Part shown: piece by piece, positions 35,047 to 45,726 of the stretch
Numbering within the stretch: position 1 is the stretch's first letter
How the letters are laid out: every line of letters begins with the position of its first letter
Source of the DNA: Chlorokybus atmophyticus
Lineage: Eukaryota; Streptophyta; Chlorokybophyceae; Chlorokybales; Chlorokybaceae
Direction: 5' to 3'
Assembly (NCBI GenBank): GCA_009103225.1
Contig: RHPI01000797.1
Span: 910,131-955,856, forward strand
DNA: 45,726 nt
Translations under genes and position numbers: made by a program
Notes under the pieces: generated by a model
What the model was told of the DNA's origin: nothing
The model's input: only the letters and a program-made list of their open reading frames with translations
Database searches by the model: none

Positions 35047-35510
35047 TCTAACATAAACAAACACTATTATGAACACATGCAAATCACATATAGCACGTTG
35101 ATGGTATGACTTGCAGGCTGCATGATGTATGATGGGCGCATAGCCAAGCATGCAGGCAACCAGTGCATACCCACGCACACACCTTGTAGCTAATGGCTAT
35201 CAGGCGCAGCTACAGTAGCTTGAGAGATGAAGCTTGCAGCTAAAGGAGCGCCGTTCCCACCTGCCTGCCGCCGCTAACGCCGCCGCTGCCGCCAACTATG
35301 TTGCCTGCACCGCCGCCTAGTTACACTAGACTGACCAGTTACGGTTGAGATACAGTGCTAAGCTGTATCTCAGCGTAACTGGAGCGTAACCCAGTTACAC
35401 TGGCGTACAGACTGCGTACAGACTGCGTATTAGGTACGCGGGGTCTCTGTACGCGTCCAAACGCGTACTATTGGTCTAAAAGTCGCGTACCTTGTGACCA
35501 TGGCAGCAGC

Positions 35511-38500
35511 ATTGCAGTCAGGTGTATGCTTGGTACCAACAACAGCACCGTGCACAATTGTAGCAGTTGTTGTGTTTGTTTGAATATACGCACAAGCACA
35601 AGCAGCACTGCTGCCGCAGCAGCGCTTGCTGCCGTTGTCTTCATTTTACTTGTTACTTGTCATTGTTGTCATTGTTGTCAATATTATGATTCGTCCTGCT
35701 TTTGTCGACACGTTTTCGGCTGCTGCTGCTAGCAGCTATCGTTGTAACTGTTTGTCCATGTCCATGTTATTAGCGTCTTGCTATTGGGTTTACATAACGG
35801 TAAGGTTCATGCACGGGAAAGTGAGTATTGACTGGCAAGAGGATTGGTTGACAGTAGCGCAAGCATAATCAAAGAGATCAAGCAAGATTATCATGGTCCG
35901 TTGCATGAGCAGTTGACTATATATAACATACTATAGCACCGGCAGTTGTTGATGGTATGCATTATGAGCAGCTAGTATGAAGAGATGACAGAGCTGAAGA
36001 AACTTATGAGGAGAGCACACAAGGGAGGAATCGCTGGAGATCCTCGCCCTTTCCAGGAACAACTTACAGGTCAGCGTGTACTGGAGGAAGACATTGCTAG
36101 CAACTTTATACTCTGCACGCGCGCACATGCACTCCCACATCCGCACACGCAGGCGTACTCTCACTATCCCATTCCCCCTTCCCTTCCTCCGCCCTCACCC
36201 AACAGGCCCTCCCCCCAACCACCAACAATGCAGCCTAAATTGTTGGGTTTGGTGGAGAGACATCCCTTTACGAAGCCCATTCCTTTAAGACCATCTCCCT
36301 GAACAGCTGCAGCCTTTGACTAATAGTGGGAACTGTTGATCTTCACCCACCCCCTCCCTTGATAGTCTCGGACTGTCATGCGACACCCACTCAGCGAGGT
36401 GCGCACACAATTCTGCTCTGCCCTTTGTCTAGGCATTAGCTAAGCTTGTGCTTCTGCATGTACACACATTACGCGATTGCACGCTTGATAGTTGCAGCAA
36501 ATGCAATTGCCAATGGCGCCAAAGACGCCAGCTGCGCGCTTCACACGAGCGCTGCAACTTTTGGCTATGGCAACAAGCAGAGTTTGCACCAGCTGCTCAG
36601 GCGTATAGAGCACAACCAGTCCAATATTGCAGCCCTAGCAAGTGCCGGTTAACGCAGGCCATGGCTGCACTGGAGACACTCTGCCTTTCATGCCTCGTCA
36701 TCCACAGCCCGGACCCACACCAGCCACAACAATATCAGCAGGTGCGTATGCATGCGTGGTTTACATATGCGTGTCTGCATGTAAGCATGCATGTGCATGA
36801 GTGTGTTCCGCAAGCGCCTACCTAGCATCATCAGTTTGGTGATGAACGCAGCTGACGAGGGTCATGCATAATTTAGGCCTCCGTCAGGAAGCTTATGTGA
36901 GAGAGGCGGCTCAGTAATGCTGCCGGTAAGTGTCAAAGTGCTCTTGTACAAACACATATGCACGCGCACACACGCAGAGACACGCATGCACACATGTGCA
37001 TGGGTGTGATTGCATGTGCCTGCGTGGCATGCAAGTACATGCACGCGCACACTCGCTGAAGCACAAGTAGTGTGGCACCCGCATGCTTATTTTCTATGTC
37101 CCAATCATCTCTCCCTCCCTCGTCCCCCCTGTCATTCAACTTACCTTCCTCCCTGCCCCTCCAACACAGCCCTTCCCACGACAGCAGCCCTCGACTGTTT
37201 GCTGCCGACAGTCGGAGACTGTTAATTACCTAGCCCACAGCCCTTCCCTTAACATCCCTCCGCTGTTGTTGACAGTCGTTCCAACATCACCAACAACAAC
37301 CAACAGTCCACGACTGTTGGTTGTTGCCAATCGTTGCAAGCATCCAGCGCTTTGAAGGTGCGCGCAAAGGTCTGTACTCTGGCTGGCGTTTGCGCATGCA
37401 CGCAAGGCAAATGCGCAGGCCAACGAGGCTTCATTGCACATTGTGGCAGGTGATTACTGTGTGTTATACTCATGCACATATAAGCCTATGCACAGTATCG
37501 CGCGTGCATACAAACAGTGACAATCCCACTCCCTCGCGCACGCACGCACGCACGCATGCGCATGCACGCTTACTTGCACGTACATACGCTTGCAGGCCCT
37601 GCAATATACATCTATCATTGCCACTTCTGCGCTTTTGAGATAGCATGGCTCTTGGAAAGCACACCGGTAGGGTGTTTTGTCGCTCCCTCGCTCTGCTAAA
37701 CCTCGGCCACAACATAAATAGGTAATATGTGTGCATGCATGCGTGGTGTACATGTGGTTTGCGTGCGCATGTGTAAGTGTGTTGTTGCGTAAGTACCTAG
37801 TATATATTGGTTTGCACAATGTGCACACAACCCGGTACCTTAGTGAGGCTCATCATCAGCATTTTCAACAACAGCAATTGTTACCAACAACAACCATCAT
37901 AACAACCCGCGCTCAACCTTGACAGCCGAGGGCTGTGGGAAGGGTTGTCTTTCCGACAGCCGTCGGCTGTCAATGATAGTTGAGGCCTGTTAGTTGGCCA
38001 ACAGTCTAGTCGAATAGTTGCTAGGCACGCACGCACATGTTTACGCACGCGCCTGTGCAGGTTGTGCACATGCGTGTACGTGAACAATCAGTTTGATCAT
38101 TCAACAGCCATGTAGACGGTCAAACACATGCCACTGGCTTTTGGCAAAAGCATGCACACACATACACACATACTCACACACGCGCGTGTGCAGTACAGAT
38201 GCCGACATTTTTCAGCAGGATCACTTGAGTGATGCGTCATTGTGGCTTGCTCGTCAGCTAGCTGTGGAGAAGCACGAGGCCACAAATCCGACTTGTGAGT
38301 CAGCGCCAGCAAGGTGCGAGCGACGCAAGGTCTACTCTGTCTCTAATGCGGTCTCGCGTGCCCACGCGCATGAATGCATAGCCGCACGCCAATGCACAGC
38401 TCTGCAGACACGAAAACCGCCATGTGTGATACATGCCAACAGTTCCACAACACATGCACGCCACGCGCGCATGCACGCACATCTGTACAATGACTCACAG

Positions 38501-38670
38501 GTGCGCAGGCCTTGCAAGTGCTCTGGAATTATGGCGCAAGCTAGCAATATGAAGGACGGGGCTGTAGTGTAGTTACCCTCAATAGGCATAGAGTAGTTAT
38601 TTGCTGTTTGTATATGAAGCGAAAATATGCATTTCCGTTTCTCTTCTTGCAAATACAAAACCAATAGCTG
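35511..38670 (+). other. Unrecognised exon-like pieces between hAT and the second palindrome cluster
   Basis: Several plus-strand pieces look like exons because protein-like frames end at splice sites. MTELKKLMRRAHKGGIAGDP (from 35985) ends at ACAG|GTCAGC at 36070. LLGLVERHPFTKPIPLRP begins after AATGCAG near 36230 and runs to a stop. ANAIANGAKDASCALHTSA follows TTGCAG near 36496. GVCACTQGKCAGQRGFIAHC lies near 37388-37450, and AIYIYHCHFCAFEIAWLLES follows TTGCAG near 37598. DADIFQQDHLSDASLWLARQ lies near 38200-38260. Together they suggest a decayed or complex multi-exon gene with Cys/His-rich parts. I cannot name it or join the pieces reliably. Between them lies GT/CA- and GCATGC-rich DNA. 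Confidence 0.3.
37294..37326. repeat. Perfect hairpin with 15-nt arms and CAC loop
   Basis: Arms 37294-37308 and 37312-37326 are exact complements (caacaaccaacagtc). The stem contains GACTGTT/AACAGTC, related to the GACTGTC/GACAGTC pair inside both palindrome clusters. A smaller one, GACAGCCGTCGGCTGTC, lies near 37955-37971. Confidence 0.85.
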
Positions 38671-38673
38671 GTG

Positions 38674-39027
38674 CGGACAAGACCTGGTCCAAATTGCATG
38701 CATATCCACTCACAAGCAGGAACCATCCGTCCACGTTTGCATATGAATCCGGACCATGCATGGTCCACACATAATCACTCACATGCATGGACCTTGGTCC
38801 CCATGAACACGTTCAGTTTGGACCACGCATGGTCCTTACAACTTGGTGAAATCGCGCACCATACATGGTGCGACCCCAAAAAAACATGGGACCGTTCACG
38901 TGAACTTCAGGCCATGTATGGTCGGACTGTCAACGACAGTCCGATCATGCATGGTCCACGGATTTCATTTGGCAGGGGAAAATCCCGGTTCGAAGGTATG
39001 GACCACTCATGGTCCTTTGACGTCAGG
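38674..39027 (-). repeat. Cluster of spaced GGACCATGCATGGTCC-like palindromes, copy 2 (inverted)
   Basis: Includes perfect GGACCATGCATGGTCC (38751-38766), GGACCTTGGTCC (38789-38800), GGACCACGCATGGTCC (38820-38835), CGCACCATACATGGTGCG (38855-38872), GTTCACGTGAAC (38894-38905), a hairpin with 9-nt arms CGGACTGTC/GACAGTCCG (38923-38943), and GGACCACTCATGGTCC (39000-39015). The right edge ggtcctttgacgtca is the reverse complement of the left edge of copy 1 in style. The spacers do not match copy 1 well except for short blocks such as ccggttcga. No credible coding. Confidence 0.8.
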
Positions 39028-40250
39028 CGGTGTGCATATGTGCACGTAAACGAATGCACACCTCAGCGCGCACATAATAACTGACACACATGCATGCACG
39101 CACACCACGAGAGACACAACAACACACACGCACACACTGCATTGCAACTCTGGCCTGAACTGACGCACATAATTGCATAAATTGCATTGCACAAGCGTGT
39201 GCACACTCGCACTTACTCACAGCCACATCCACACCCGCGCATTGCACTGCACGCGGGCGAGAAGCACATTGTGCATTTGTTCTGTTTGCATAACCTTCAA
39301 TATATCACAGCCCTAACAAGTAATATAGTAATATACATCTGTATCACAGATTTGGAATGGCGTCAAAGCTGAAGATCATGTACATTGTATGTGATCAGAT
39401 GCAATGCATATGACAACTTGACATAAATATTATTTGAAGTTGGCATATCTCTTAGAATCAATAATTGCAATGACATTTGTTCAAATGAGATAAGTTGAAG
39501 TGTATGCAAAAGTTGTCCTCTCGATTATGTATGCAACAGCAACGTAGTGACATATGCTGCACATCCAATTTTGACTCAACCACGAATAGATAAATGAAGT
39601 TGTTAAGCCACCTAAGTTACTTTTCTCGTATCGCTCTTAGCGGCCACGCTGGAGCGGCTGCTCAACATCACATATTAAGATCTATAACAGTTATGACTAA
39701 ATATCTTTATGGCTCTCATGCAATGTCATGGGAGCCACTATCACGGGGGGGAGGTCGTGTCGCCAAGTTTCACAGAGTAGCCGGTACATATCGGCCGTGT
39801 GAGCGAGCGTTTATAGCGGTCGCGCAATAATTCAAAGCCGGTTGATTGGCAGTCGACCTCCGGAAACGTCTGGATCTCACGGCGGCTAATCGACGAGCTG
39901 CTCGATTAGCACGATGAAATTGTAATTGGCATGTAGGTATACACATGAGCTTCACAAAAGCAAATACACTCACCCAACACCTCAAACCCAACGTCCCAAC
40001 TTAACCCGCATGTGTTATGCTCTCATCAACGAGCGGTGCGGCTGATTGGGCGTGTGATTGGGCCGGCCGGCATTAGGCACAAGACACACACCATCAGGCC
40101 ATCAGTGACATACGGCACCCGCGACTGCCGGGCTGCGCGGTATGCGCGGCCCGCCTGCCTCTCATTGGCTAGGCGACAATTATTAGCTATCCGCCGTTCA
40201 ATCTGTCAACACAAATCTCGACCGTCCAAAGCTCATCCCCTTGTCATGCA
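39028..40250. other. Intergenic stretch, no gene recognised
   Basis: CA-rich at 39040-39250, then AT-rich, then a more GC-balanced part (39630-40180) with several short open frames that lack any family character. Confidence 0.4.
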
Positions 40251-40650
40251 ACTGCTCAAAATATATGCGAACTATATATACTTTATTTATGATGTTCCTG
40301 ATAAGTATATGCAATTATGACTACATATAATATTATGCATTGTAATCTATAGCAATAAGATATATATATGTATCATAAGTGCAAAATTTGTATGATATAT
40401 ACGCACTTATATCTGAGTAATCTTATATCATACATACATTACATTATATATAAATAAAAGATATACATATATATTATAAAATGATACATAGCATTGTACA
40501 CATTATATGCATATAATAATACACTATGTTATATCTATATATAATTTTATGTGCATAATATATATGTTACATGTGATCTTTTATACATAATATATATATA
40601 TATGTATATTATATAATATATATACATAAAATATATATTGCAAAAAATGA
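40251..40650. other. Extremely AT-rich block
   Basis: About 400 bp made almost wholly of TATA/ATAT/ACATATA runs with several self-complementary stretches, for example near 40585-40640. Such DNA melts easily and is common at scaffold-attachment sites and replication origins; no specific function can be assigned from sequence. Confidence 0.6.
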
Positions 40651-42780
40651 GGAGAATATAGTGCACATTTGGCGGCATATGGTTTCACATGGCTTATATA
40701 ATCTAAACATGTCCCACATGTATTAAGATAATGCATTAAGTTCCAGGGTCAAGTGCCATAACTTGGGGATGTTTATGAGTTTTGAGTTTGGAGTCCAGCA
40801 ATGCGGGCGTGCAAATCCACATGCACAATATCTCTGATGTAGCAAAATGTTGCGAGATGATAACATATGCGACGATATGGTGCAACATGGTGCAATATTA
40901 GCAAATGCTGTTAAGTGTTTCAAAACTTAATAATCAACGTAACGTTCACGCCACGGTACGTGCTGCGATACTCAGTACATAATGCTGAGGTTACGACCAT
41001 CAAAATAATGCTAACCTGAATTACCTTAACGTTAAGATTCAACTAAACGAAAAATTGCATCGTTAGGCCACCATTTGGTCACGCATGAGATTGATCAAAT
41101 GGGATCGCAACGGTGACAACAGCCAGTTGCTCAAAAAGGCAGCGAAATAACCAATCATTGCAAAGATGCGTAAAAGATGCTGAAAAATATCTCAGCGGCA
41201 ACCGCCTACCAACGGCGACCAAAGCTGCCAGGGATTTGGTGCAATTGCGGCACAATTAGTGGTTAAAACGGCCGCGTTTTTGGCGGTACGAGGTCGGGGC
41301 AAGTCCTATACCCCAAAGACATGCCGCCACTACTCACCCTCGTTCTAACTAATCCACTGTACCCTTTAATGCTAATTGATTACACGCTATAGTTACTGCG
41401 TCATCAAACATGGTCAACAGCCGAACCACTTGAATGACTGTACACCTAAGTGTACAGCTAAACTGGCAAAATCCTTACTCTATCAACTGTGTCTTATGCA
41501 CAACTGATCCAAATGAGGTCAAACTACTTTTAATATATTGTTTTTCGATAAAAAAAAAGGATAATGTATCTAAACGCTCAATTTTTCTGGTCTATGCATA
41601 GGGGCGTGCCCACAAGGTCACTGAAGCGTATATTAAGCTAAATTCCTAATGTAAAGCTATAAGACATTTGTTAAGTGATTAATTTATTTCTGCACTTGCG
41701 CAACCGAATATGCACGGCTACGATACACATGTAATCCATGCAGATTGACACAGCCAGCTATTAATAAAATAAACATTGAAAGATGCTTGAATTGTATACA
41801 TCACAATTTAACTATATCTTTTATTTTAATTACAAAACTGACTTTTTACGTTAAAAAGTCATTGCTATTGAACATGTTTAAATATCAGCCCCTCCACAAT
41901 GGCTCAACCACGTTCGTGCTGAAGGGGGCCTTTTCATCAGGGCGGGTTTCAAAACAGTTTGTGCTTCAATACTTATAGGGCATACGCTACCAAACTACTA
42001 CCAGGCAACCTCTCATGCATGCCTGGAGTCTCTTAGCCAGGCTGTGTGCTTATGTAGAGGTCTATAAGTTGTAGGTCTCTAGGCCACGTTGTGCACGGCT
42101 TCCACAGCGCGAACTCTCACGCCGGAACACACATTGTACCCGCCGCTGCCTTGATACAAATGACAATCATCACTGTTCGCGCCAAATGACGAGCTGGTGC
42201 GATACAGGTGTCGCCTGTATCGCACCAGCTCTGCAAAGCACGTTGCTGTTAACTCGGTGTAACGATTCTTATCAAGCGGCGCAGATCTTCTGCGTCGACC
42301 GATTGAAAGGCAGCAGGAGTGTCACTTGTACCTAATAAGGATTGTTAGCGTATTCGACAATTACCGTGTTATTTAAACATGCGTGTACCAAGGGAGGGAC
42401 TAGCAATGCATGCTTGAGACCCATTTGGTACGGCGCTATTTAGGCCGAGATGACAACTTTCATGTACGGCGAAGTGCAGATCTATGAATTAACGTTACTG
42501 GCTTTGTAAGTTAATTCGTCATGCATGATGCTGGCGCGGATGAGGTGCAATTGCGCTAGGGCCCTGGTGATTGCCCCTTCCAGCGAAAACCAGTGCATCA
42601 CGACTCATAACCAACGCTACATACCGTATTGTTTACTGTATTGGGTAATACCAGGTATGACACTGATGTGATGATAGTGAGCGTTTGATTCATGCAGCGC
42701 CCCAAGTGACTCAAATGATGTGCAAGTATTCATGAAGTCAATAGGCTTCAATACGTGTGGCCTAGCGTGAATCTTCAGTG
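40651..42780. other. Intergenic stretch with one large hairpin, no gene recognised
   Basis: AT-rich to about 41900, mixed after that. Apart from the hairpin at 42191-42231 I see no structure or exon I can support. Confidence 0.45.
42191..42231. repeat. Perfect hairpin with 18-nt arms
   Basis: Arms gagctggtgcgatacagg (42191-42208) and its exact complement (42214-42231) flank a 5-nt TGTCG loop. No U-tract follows, and no gene adjoins it. Confidence 0.93.
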
Positions 42781-44243
42781 AGGCGTGGTCAATCCAGTCC
42801 GCCTTGCGAAGCACGCGCGCACGTGAAAGCGCTGAGTCCGAGTCGCACCCGCCGGAATGCATTGGCGCGGTCGAACTGGACTTGCGATTATTTTATTGGG
42901 TGGGAACGTCTCACTCGTATACGACACTCCACCCGCGTTACAGGTCACCAGTCTTGACGCTGGTGGGCCTTGCAGTGCGGCGGCGGCGGCGGCGGCGGCG
43001 AGGAGACCAGGCTGGGCTGGACGGTTCTCAGCGGGAGAGTGTGGTGTTAATATGGTAAGTCAGGACGTGGCCTACGAAGGCTTTGCATGCATGGCTAGCG
43101 GCGATGGTAGTGTCACTCTCTTTGGGGACGTTGCTGCTGCTGGTGGTGTCCGTGTTTGTCGGTGTCGATCGCTGCCTAACCGCATTCCTGGTGGTTTGGA
43201 GTCGCATAGTTGCTGTTATGGTCGCAAGCTGTCACAAACGAGGCAACCGAGCATGACGCTTGTGTCGCAAGCATGTGTCGACGTGACAGCCACGCTTGTT
43301 ACTGCCAAGCTCTTGTTACTGTCAAGCTCACCGATAGTGATAGACTGGCACTACATTTTGCTTTGTTGTGCAATAAGCTCGGGTCGTGTCCTAGGGCGTT
43401 GAAGCTTTCGTTTCGTACTGTTGTCCGATAGCAGTACTTCTGTTGACACTGTATACAAAAACACTACTGTCAAACCGGGTACGAAGCCAGCTTCAAAAGT
43501 AGTCCACCATTGACTTTTTAGCCTACTTTGCTCTCAGTCGAGTTCAGCTATCTGGTGTCATGTCAGCGTCGGAGCTGTCGCAGCAGCGGGGGCCAGTGAG
43601 CAGTACTCAAGTAGCTGTCGAGTATGGTGTTATCGAGCGCATTGTCTGCAGTAGTGTGTATGCGCAGTGGGCAGCAATGCTTGCAGGTCGAGTATACTCG
43701 TTCCAGAGATGCCAAAATGCACATGGTTTTATTGTGATGGGACAGCTGGCACTTGTCACGTCAGTCACGGTGTCAACCACTGGATCCTGCTTCGTCTCAA
43801 GCTGTTATTGTGTGATGAGACAGCTGGTGCTCCTCTTACTGGTCCCTTGGACACTACGCAAGCACGGCAGTACACGATTCTCGCACATAGTGGAGCAGTG
43901 TAGAACTAGTTTGCTGCGTTACTGTCACGCATGCGGCTTGTGTGAATACTCCGCCTTGTACAAGTGCCGTTGCTTTGGTTGACAGCAACCCAGCGTCTGT
44001 GCGTGCGTGCGTGACTGCTTGGAAGCATGTGCGTGTGCGCTGCTTTGAGTTGAGCCGACCACCCTGTACAATCCGTAGTAGTAGCCTTTAACGTTGTCAG
44101 CTGCGAAATCTGCCTTCATGCTTTCTTAGCAAGTGTACTCACCTCCTGTGCTGCACCTTTCAGTTCAGTCAAGGCCAGCTAGCTCTCACCTATGCGAACA
44201 AGTGAAGTGCGGAGGAGGGACCAGCGGCGGACACTCTGTCCGG
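42781..44243. other. Stretch upstream of the secreted-protein gene, no gene recognised
   Basis: Holds a (GCG)n run at about 42977-43001 and two longer plus-strand open frames (42857-43402 and 43560-43982) without a recognisable domain. Composition is gene-like, so an unrecognised gene is possible. The last few hundred bases should contain the promoter of the gene starting at 44244. Confidence 0.35.
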
Positions 44244-45726
44244 ATGTTGGCACCGGCGTGTGCCCTTCTGCTGTGTTGTCTGATTGCCTCCGTCGCTGCA
44301 CAATGCCCGCCCGTCGCCAACCCTGCTTCCGGCTGCGCACCTGTCACTGAGCCGTACCCCATTTATCTCCCCAATTGGTACAGCTCACTAGGGGGCAAGG
44401 TACGTTTCCATTACAGCACACATATATGCGCACGCATGCATGCGGTCACAATAGGCTCCATACAAGCGCATCAATGATTCAGCCACATCAAACGCACAGC
44501 GCACACATCGTTGGTTTGTCAAGATGACGTGTTAGACTAGTTCCCTCGTCCCTGTGTGTCACACAATGGTGTAGTTGTCTTGGCACGAAGCTGCGGCTGC
44601 AGTGGTCAAACCAGCTGTGTTGTTGCACATGGTGCTAATCATGTTCATTGACATGGCAGGTGCGTGATGTCAATGGACAAGCACTGGGCTTTACGTATGT
44701 GGAGAAGCCCAGCTTAGGGGTGGGCTACATCCGCGAGAACCTGAGAGTGTCCTACGGCAGGCTCATTATCACAACAACTCCCGGCGCTGATGATAGCAAC
44801 AGGAATGATCAGGTAGGGGTCTAACATGCACGCTTGGTATCAAGTCTACGGTGCCACGGTGCCAATACTGTGCTGTCTGCAGGACAATAGGCTGGGCTTT
44901 GGCTTTCAGAACCCTTCCACCCCATTGACCCTCACCACAGTGATAGAGAATCCCCAACTGTTTGGGTCCCAGTATGATCAGGCCGGCTTGTGGCTTGGGA
45001 CCAATGAAGACAATTTTGTCAAGTTCATAGTGATCGCTTGGCCAGACATAGGCTGGCGCTTGCAGGTACCTATTCACTTAACAATCAGGAAGTATCCAAA
45101 CCGATGGTGCTTGGCAACATCACAGGCTGCAAGTTGACACACGCACATATGCCGTCACTGACGTTTCGTGGTGCAGCTGCTAGTTGAGATCAGCGGAAAT
45201 GCTGGAGTAGTTGCTGAGACTGTGGACTTGACAACCTCGGTGAGCCGAACAACCGTGACGCTATCACTGGTTGTTAATGACGCGACCAACACGGTGCTGG
45301 GTCGTTGGTCCACTGCGGATGGTAGATCTGGCACTGTGGGTCCATTGCGAATAACGGGCCAAACGCCATGGAACCGTGGAGCAAGCGCTTGGGCTTATGG
45401 TGAGTGTTGTTTTGAGTGCATGCGCATGCGATATGTTGTTGTTATCCTCACGCGCATGCTGGTCGGCATCTAGGTGGTATCTTCGCCACACAATCGCGCG
45501 ACACTGCGAAGGCCGGCACAGTGTCCTACAGCTTTAAGAGCTTTTCTGCCACTGTGGCACCCTCGGTGAGTAGAGCGCTGCTGCTCGAAGACGCCTCTGC
45601 GAAGGTGATGCGGGCACTTGTCCTTGCAGCACAGCTTGCATTGATGATGAACCCTCTCCCTCCCTCCCTCCGTCTGTGTTGTCTTGCAGCCTTCTCCCCC
45701 TCCCCCTCCCCGGCCCCCTCCCCCTT
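44244..45726 (+). CDS. Secreted protein with lectin-like beta-sandwich domain and polyproline exon, 3' end outside window
   Basis: Predicted extracellular-matrix or wall protein. Exons: 44244-44399, 44660-44812, 44883-45065, 45177-45399, 45474-45565, and 45690 to the window end; all GT-AG, in phase. Residues 1-20 (MLAPACALLLCCLIASVAAQ) are a clear signal peptide. The next about 215 residues read like a concanavalin-A-like domain of the DUF1349 style: GLGFQNP-like turns, QAGLWLGTNEDNFVKFIVI (family style: a hydrophobic strand, then x-D-N-x-V-K), and VSYSFKSFSATVAPS near the end. Exon 6 opens PSPPPPPRPPPP, the hydroxyproline-rich style of volvocine matrix proteins such as pherophorins. The domain name is tentative. 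Carbohydrate binding is inference. Confidence 0.75.

Larger units (their letters stand above)
32290..35502 (-). mobile_element. Complete hAT-superfamily DNA transposon with 8-bp target duplication
   Basis: Ends: CATGGTCACATGGTAC at 32290-32305 and the inverted GTACCTTGTGACCATG at 35487-35502, 15 of 16 matching. GCAGCAGC flanks it exactly on both sides (32282-32289 and 35503-35510), the 8-bp duplication hAT elements make. TACGCG/GTACGC motifs are repeated inside both ends (about 32305-32390 and 35400-35490), like the subterminal transposase sites known in Ac. A subterminal hairpin with arms of about 20 nt sits at 35335-35382. It encodes one transposase on the minus strand. The matching duplication suggests the insertion is not ancient. 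Confidence 0.93.

Noticed and set aside
35526-35732. Cys-rich 68-residue frame that could suggest a small secreted protein
   Set aside because: Cysteines come from TGT/TGC runs in low-complexity sequence; no signal peptide followed by ordered cysteine spacing, and no supporting neighbours.
42857-43402. 181-residue plus-strand frame with a poly-Ala run
   Set aside because: The Ala run is a (GCG)n repeat and the rest shows no recognisable fold; not supported well enough to call a gene.

Overview
The window looks like nuclear DNA of a green alga, most likely Chlorophyceae and possibly volvocine. Reasons: genes split by many short GT-AG introns (plus at least two GC-AG introns), plastid-type N-terminal extensions on several products, a plastid-type fused VKOR-thioredoxin protein, type II fatty-acid synthesis (malonyl-CoA:ACP transacylase), TGTAA motifs downstream of stop codons (the usual chlorophyte poly(A) signal), and a secreted protein that runs into a Pro/Ser-rich, Arg-interrupted stretch as in volvocine matrix proteins. 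Species cannot be told from the sequence.

Gene-rich part, 1-19.4 kb: (i) 5' end of a plastid malonyl-CoA:ACP transacylase gene (minus), cut by an N at 939 beside a 91-bp tandem repeat; (ii) a six-exon VanX-type D-Ala-D-Ala dipeptidase (plus, 1861-3405); (iii) a four-exon bacterial-type PEBP protein (minus, 6172-4712), convergent with VanX across a long (GA)n microsatellite; (iv) a six-exon plastid universal-stress-like protein (plus, 6746-8293); (v) a complete seven-exon ABCF ATPase of the ARB1/ABCF1 type (plus, 10311-13257); (vi) a complete eight-exon GUP1/HHAT-like MBOAT acyltransferase (minus, 17325-14558); (vii) a three-exon VKOR-thioredoxin fusion, LTO1-like (plus, 17562-19393), divergent from MBOAT across only 236 bp. 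I rebuilt exon boundaries by hand from reading frame, splice sites and recalled family sequences; phases close in all complete genes.

Repeat-rich part, 19.4-44 kb: AT-rich intergenic DNA; a cluster of about 77-bp LTR-like units with initiator-Met-tRNA-type primer sites (TRIM-like) around a decayed gag-like region (22.35-26.2 kb); an approximately 550-bp poly-G run that is probably an assembly product; twin 35-bp perfect palindromes; a broken pogo-type DDE transposase (29.0-30.8 kb); a complete hAT transposon with exact 8-bp target duplication (32290-35502); and two clusters of spaced GGACCATGCATGGTCC-like palindromes (31.65-32.0 kb and 38.67-39.03 kb) in inverted orientation, bracketing the hAT element and a set of unrecognised exon-like pieces. 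A very AT-rich stretch lies at 40.25-40.65 kb.

Right edge, 44.2-45.7 kb: the 5' part of a secreted, probably extracellular-matrix protein, running off the window in a polyproline exon. The strongest candidates for something undescribed are the paired spaced-palindrome clusters and the twin 35-bp palindromes; their function is not established.
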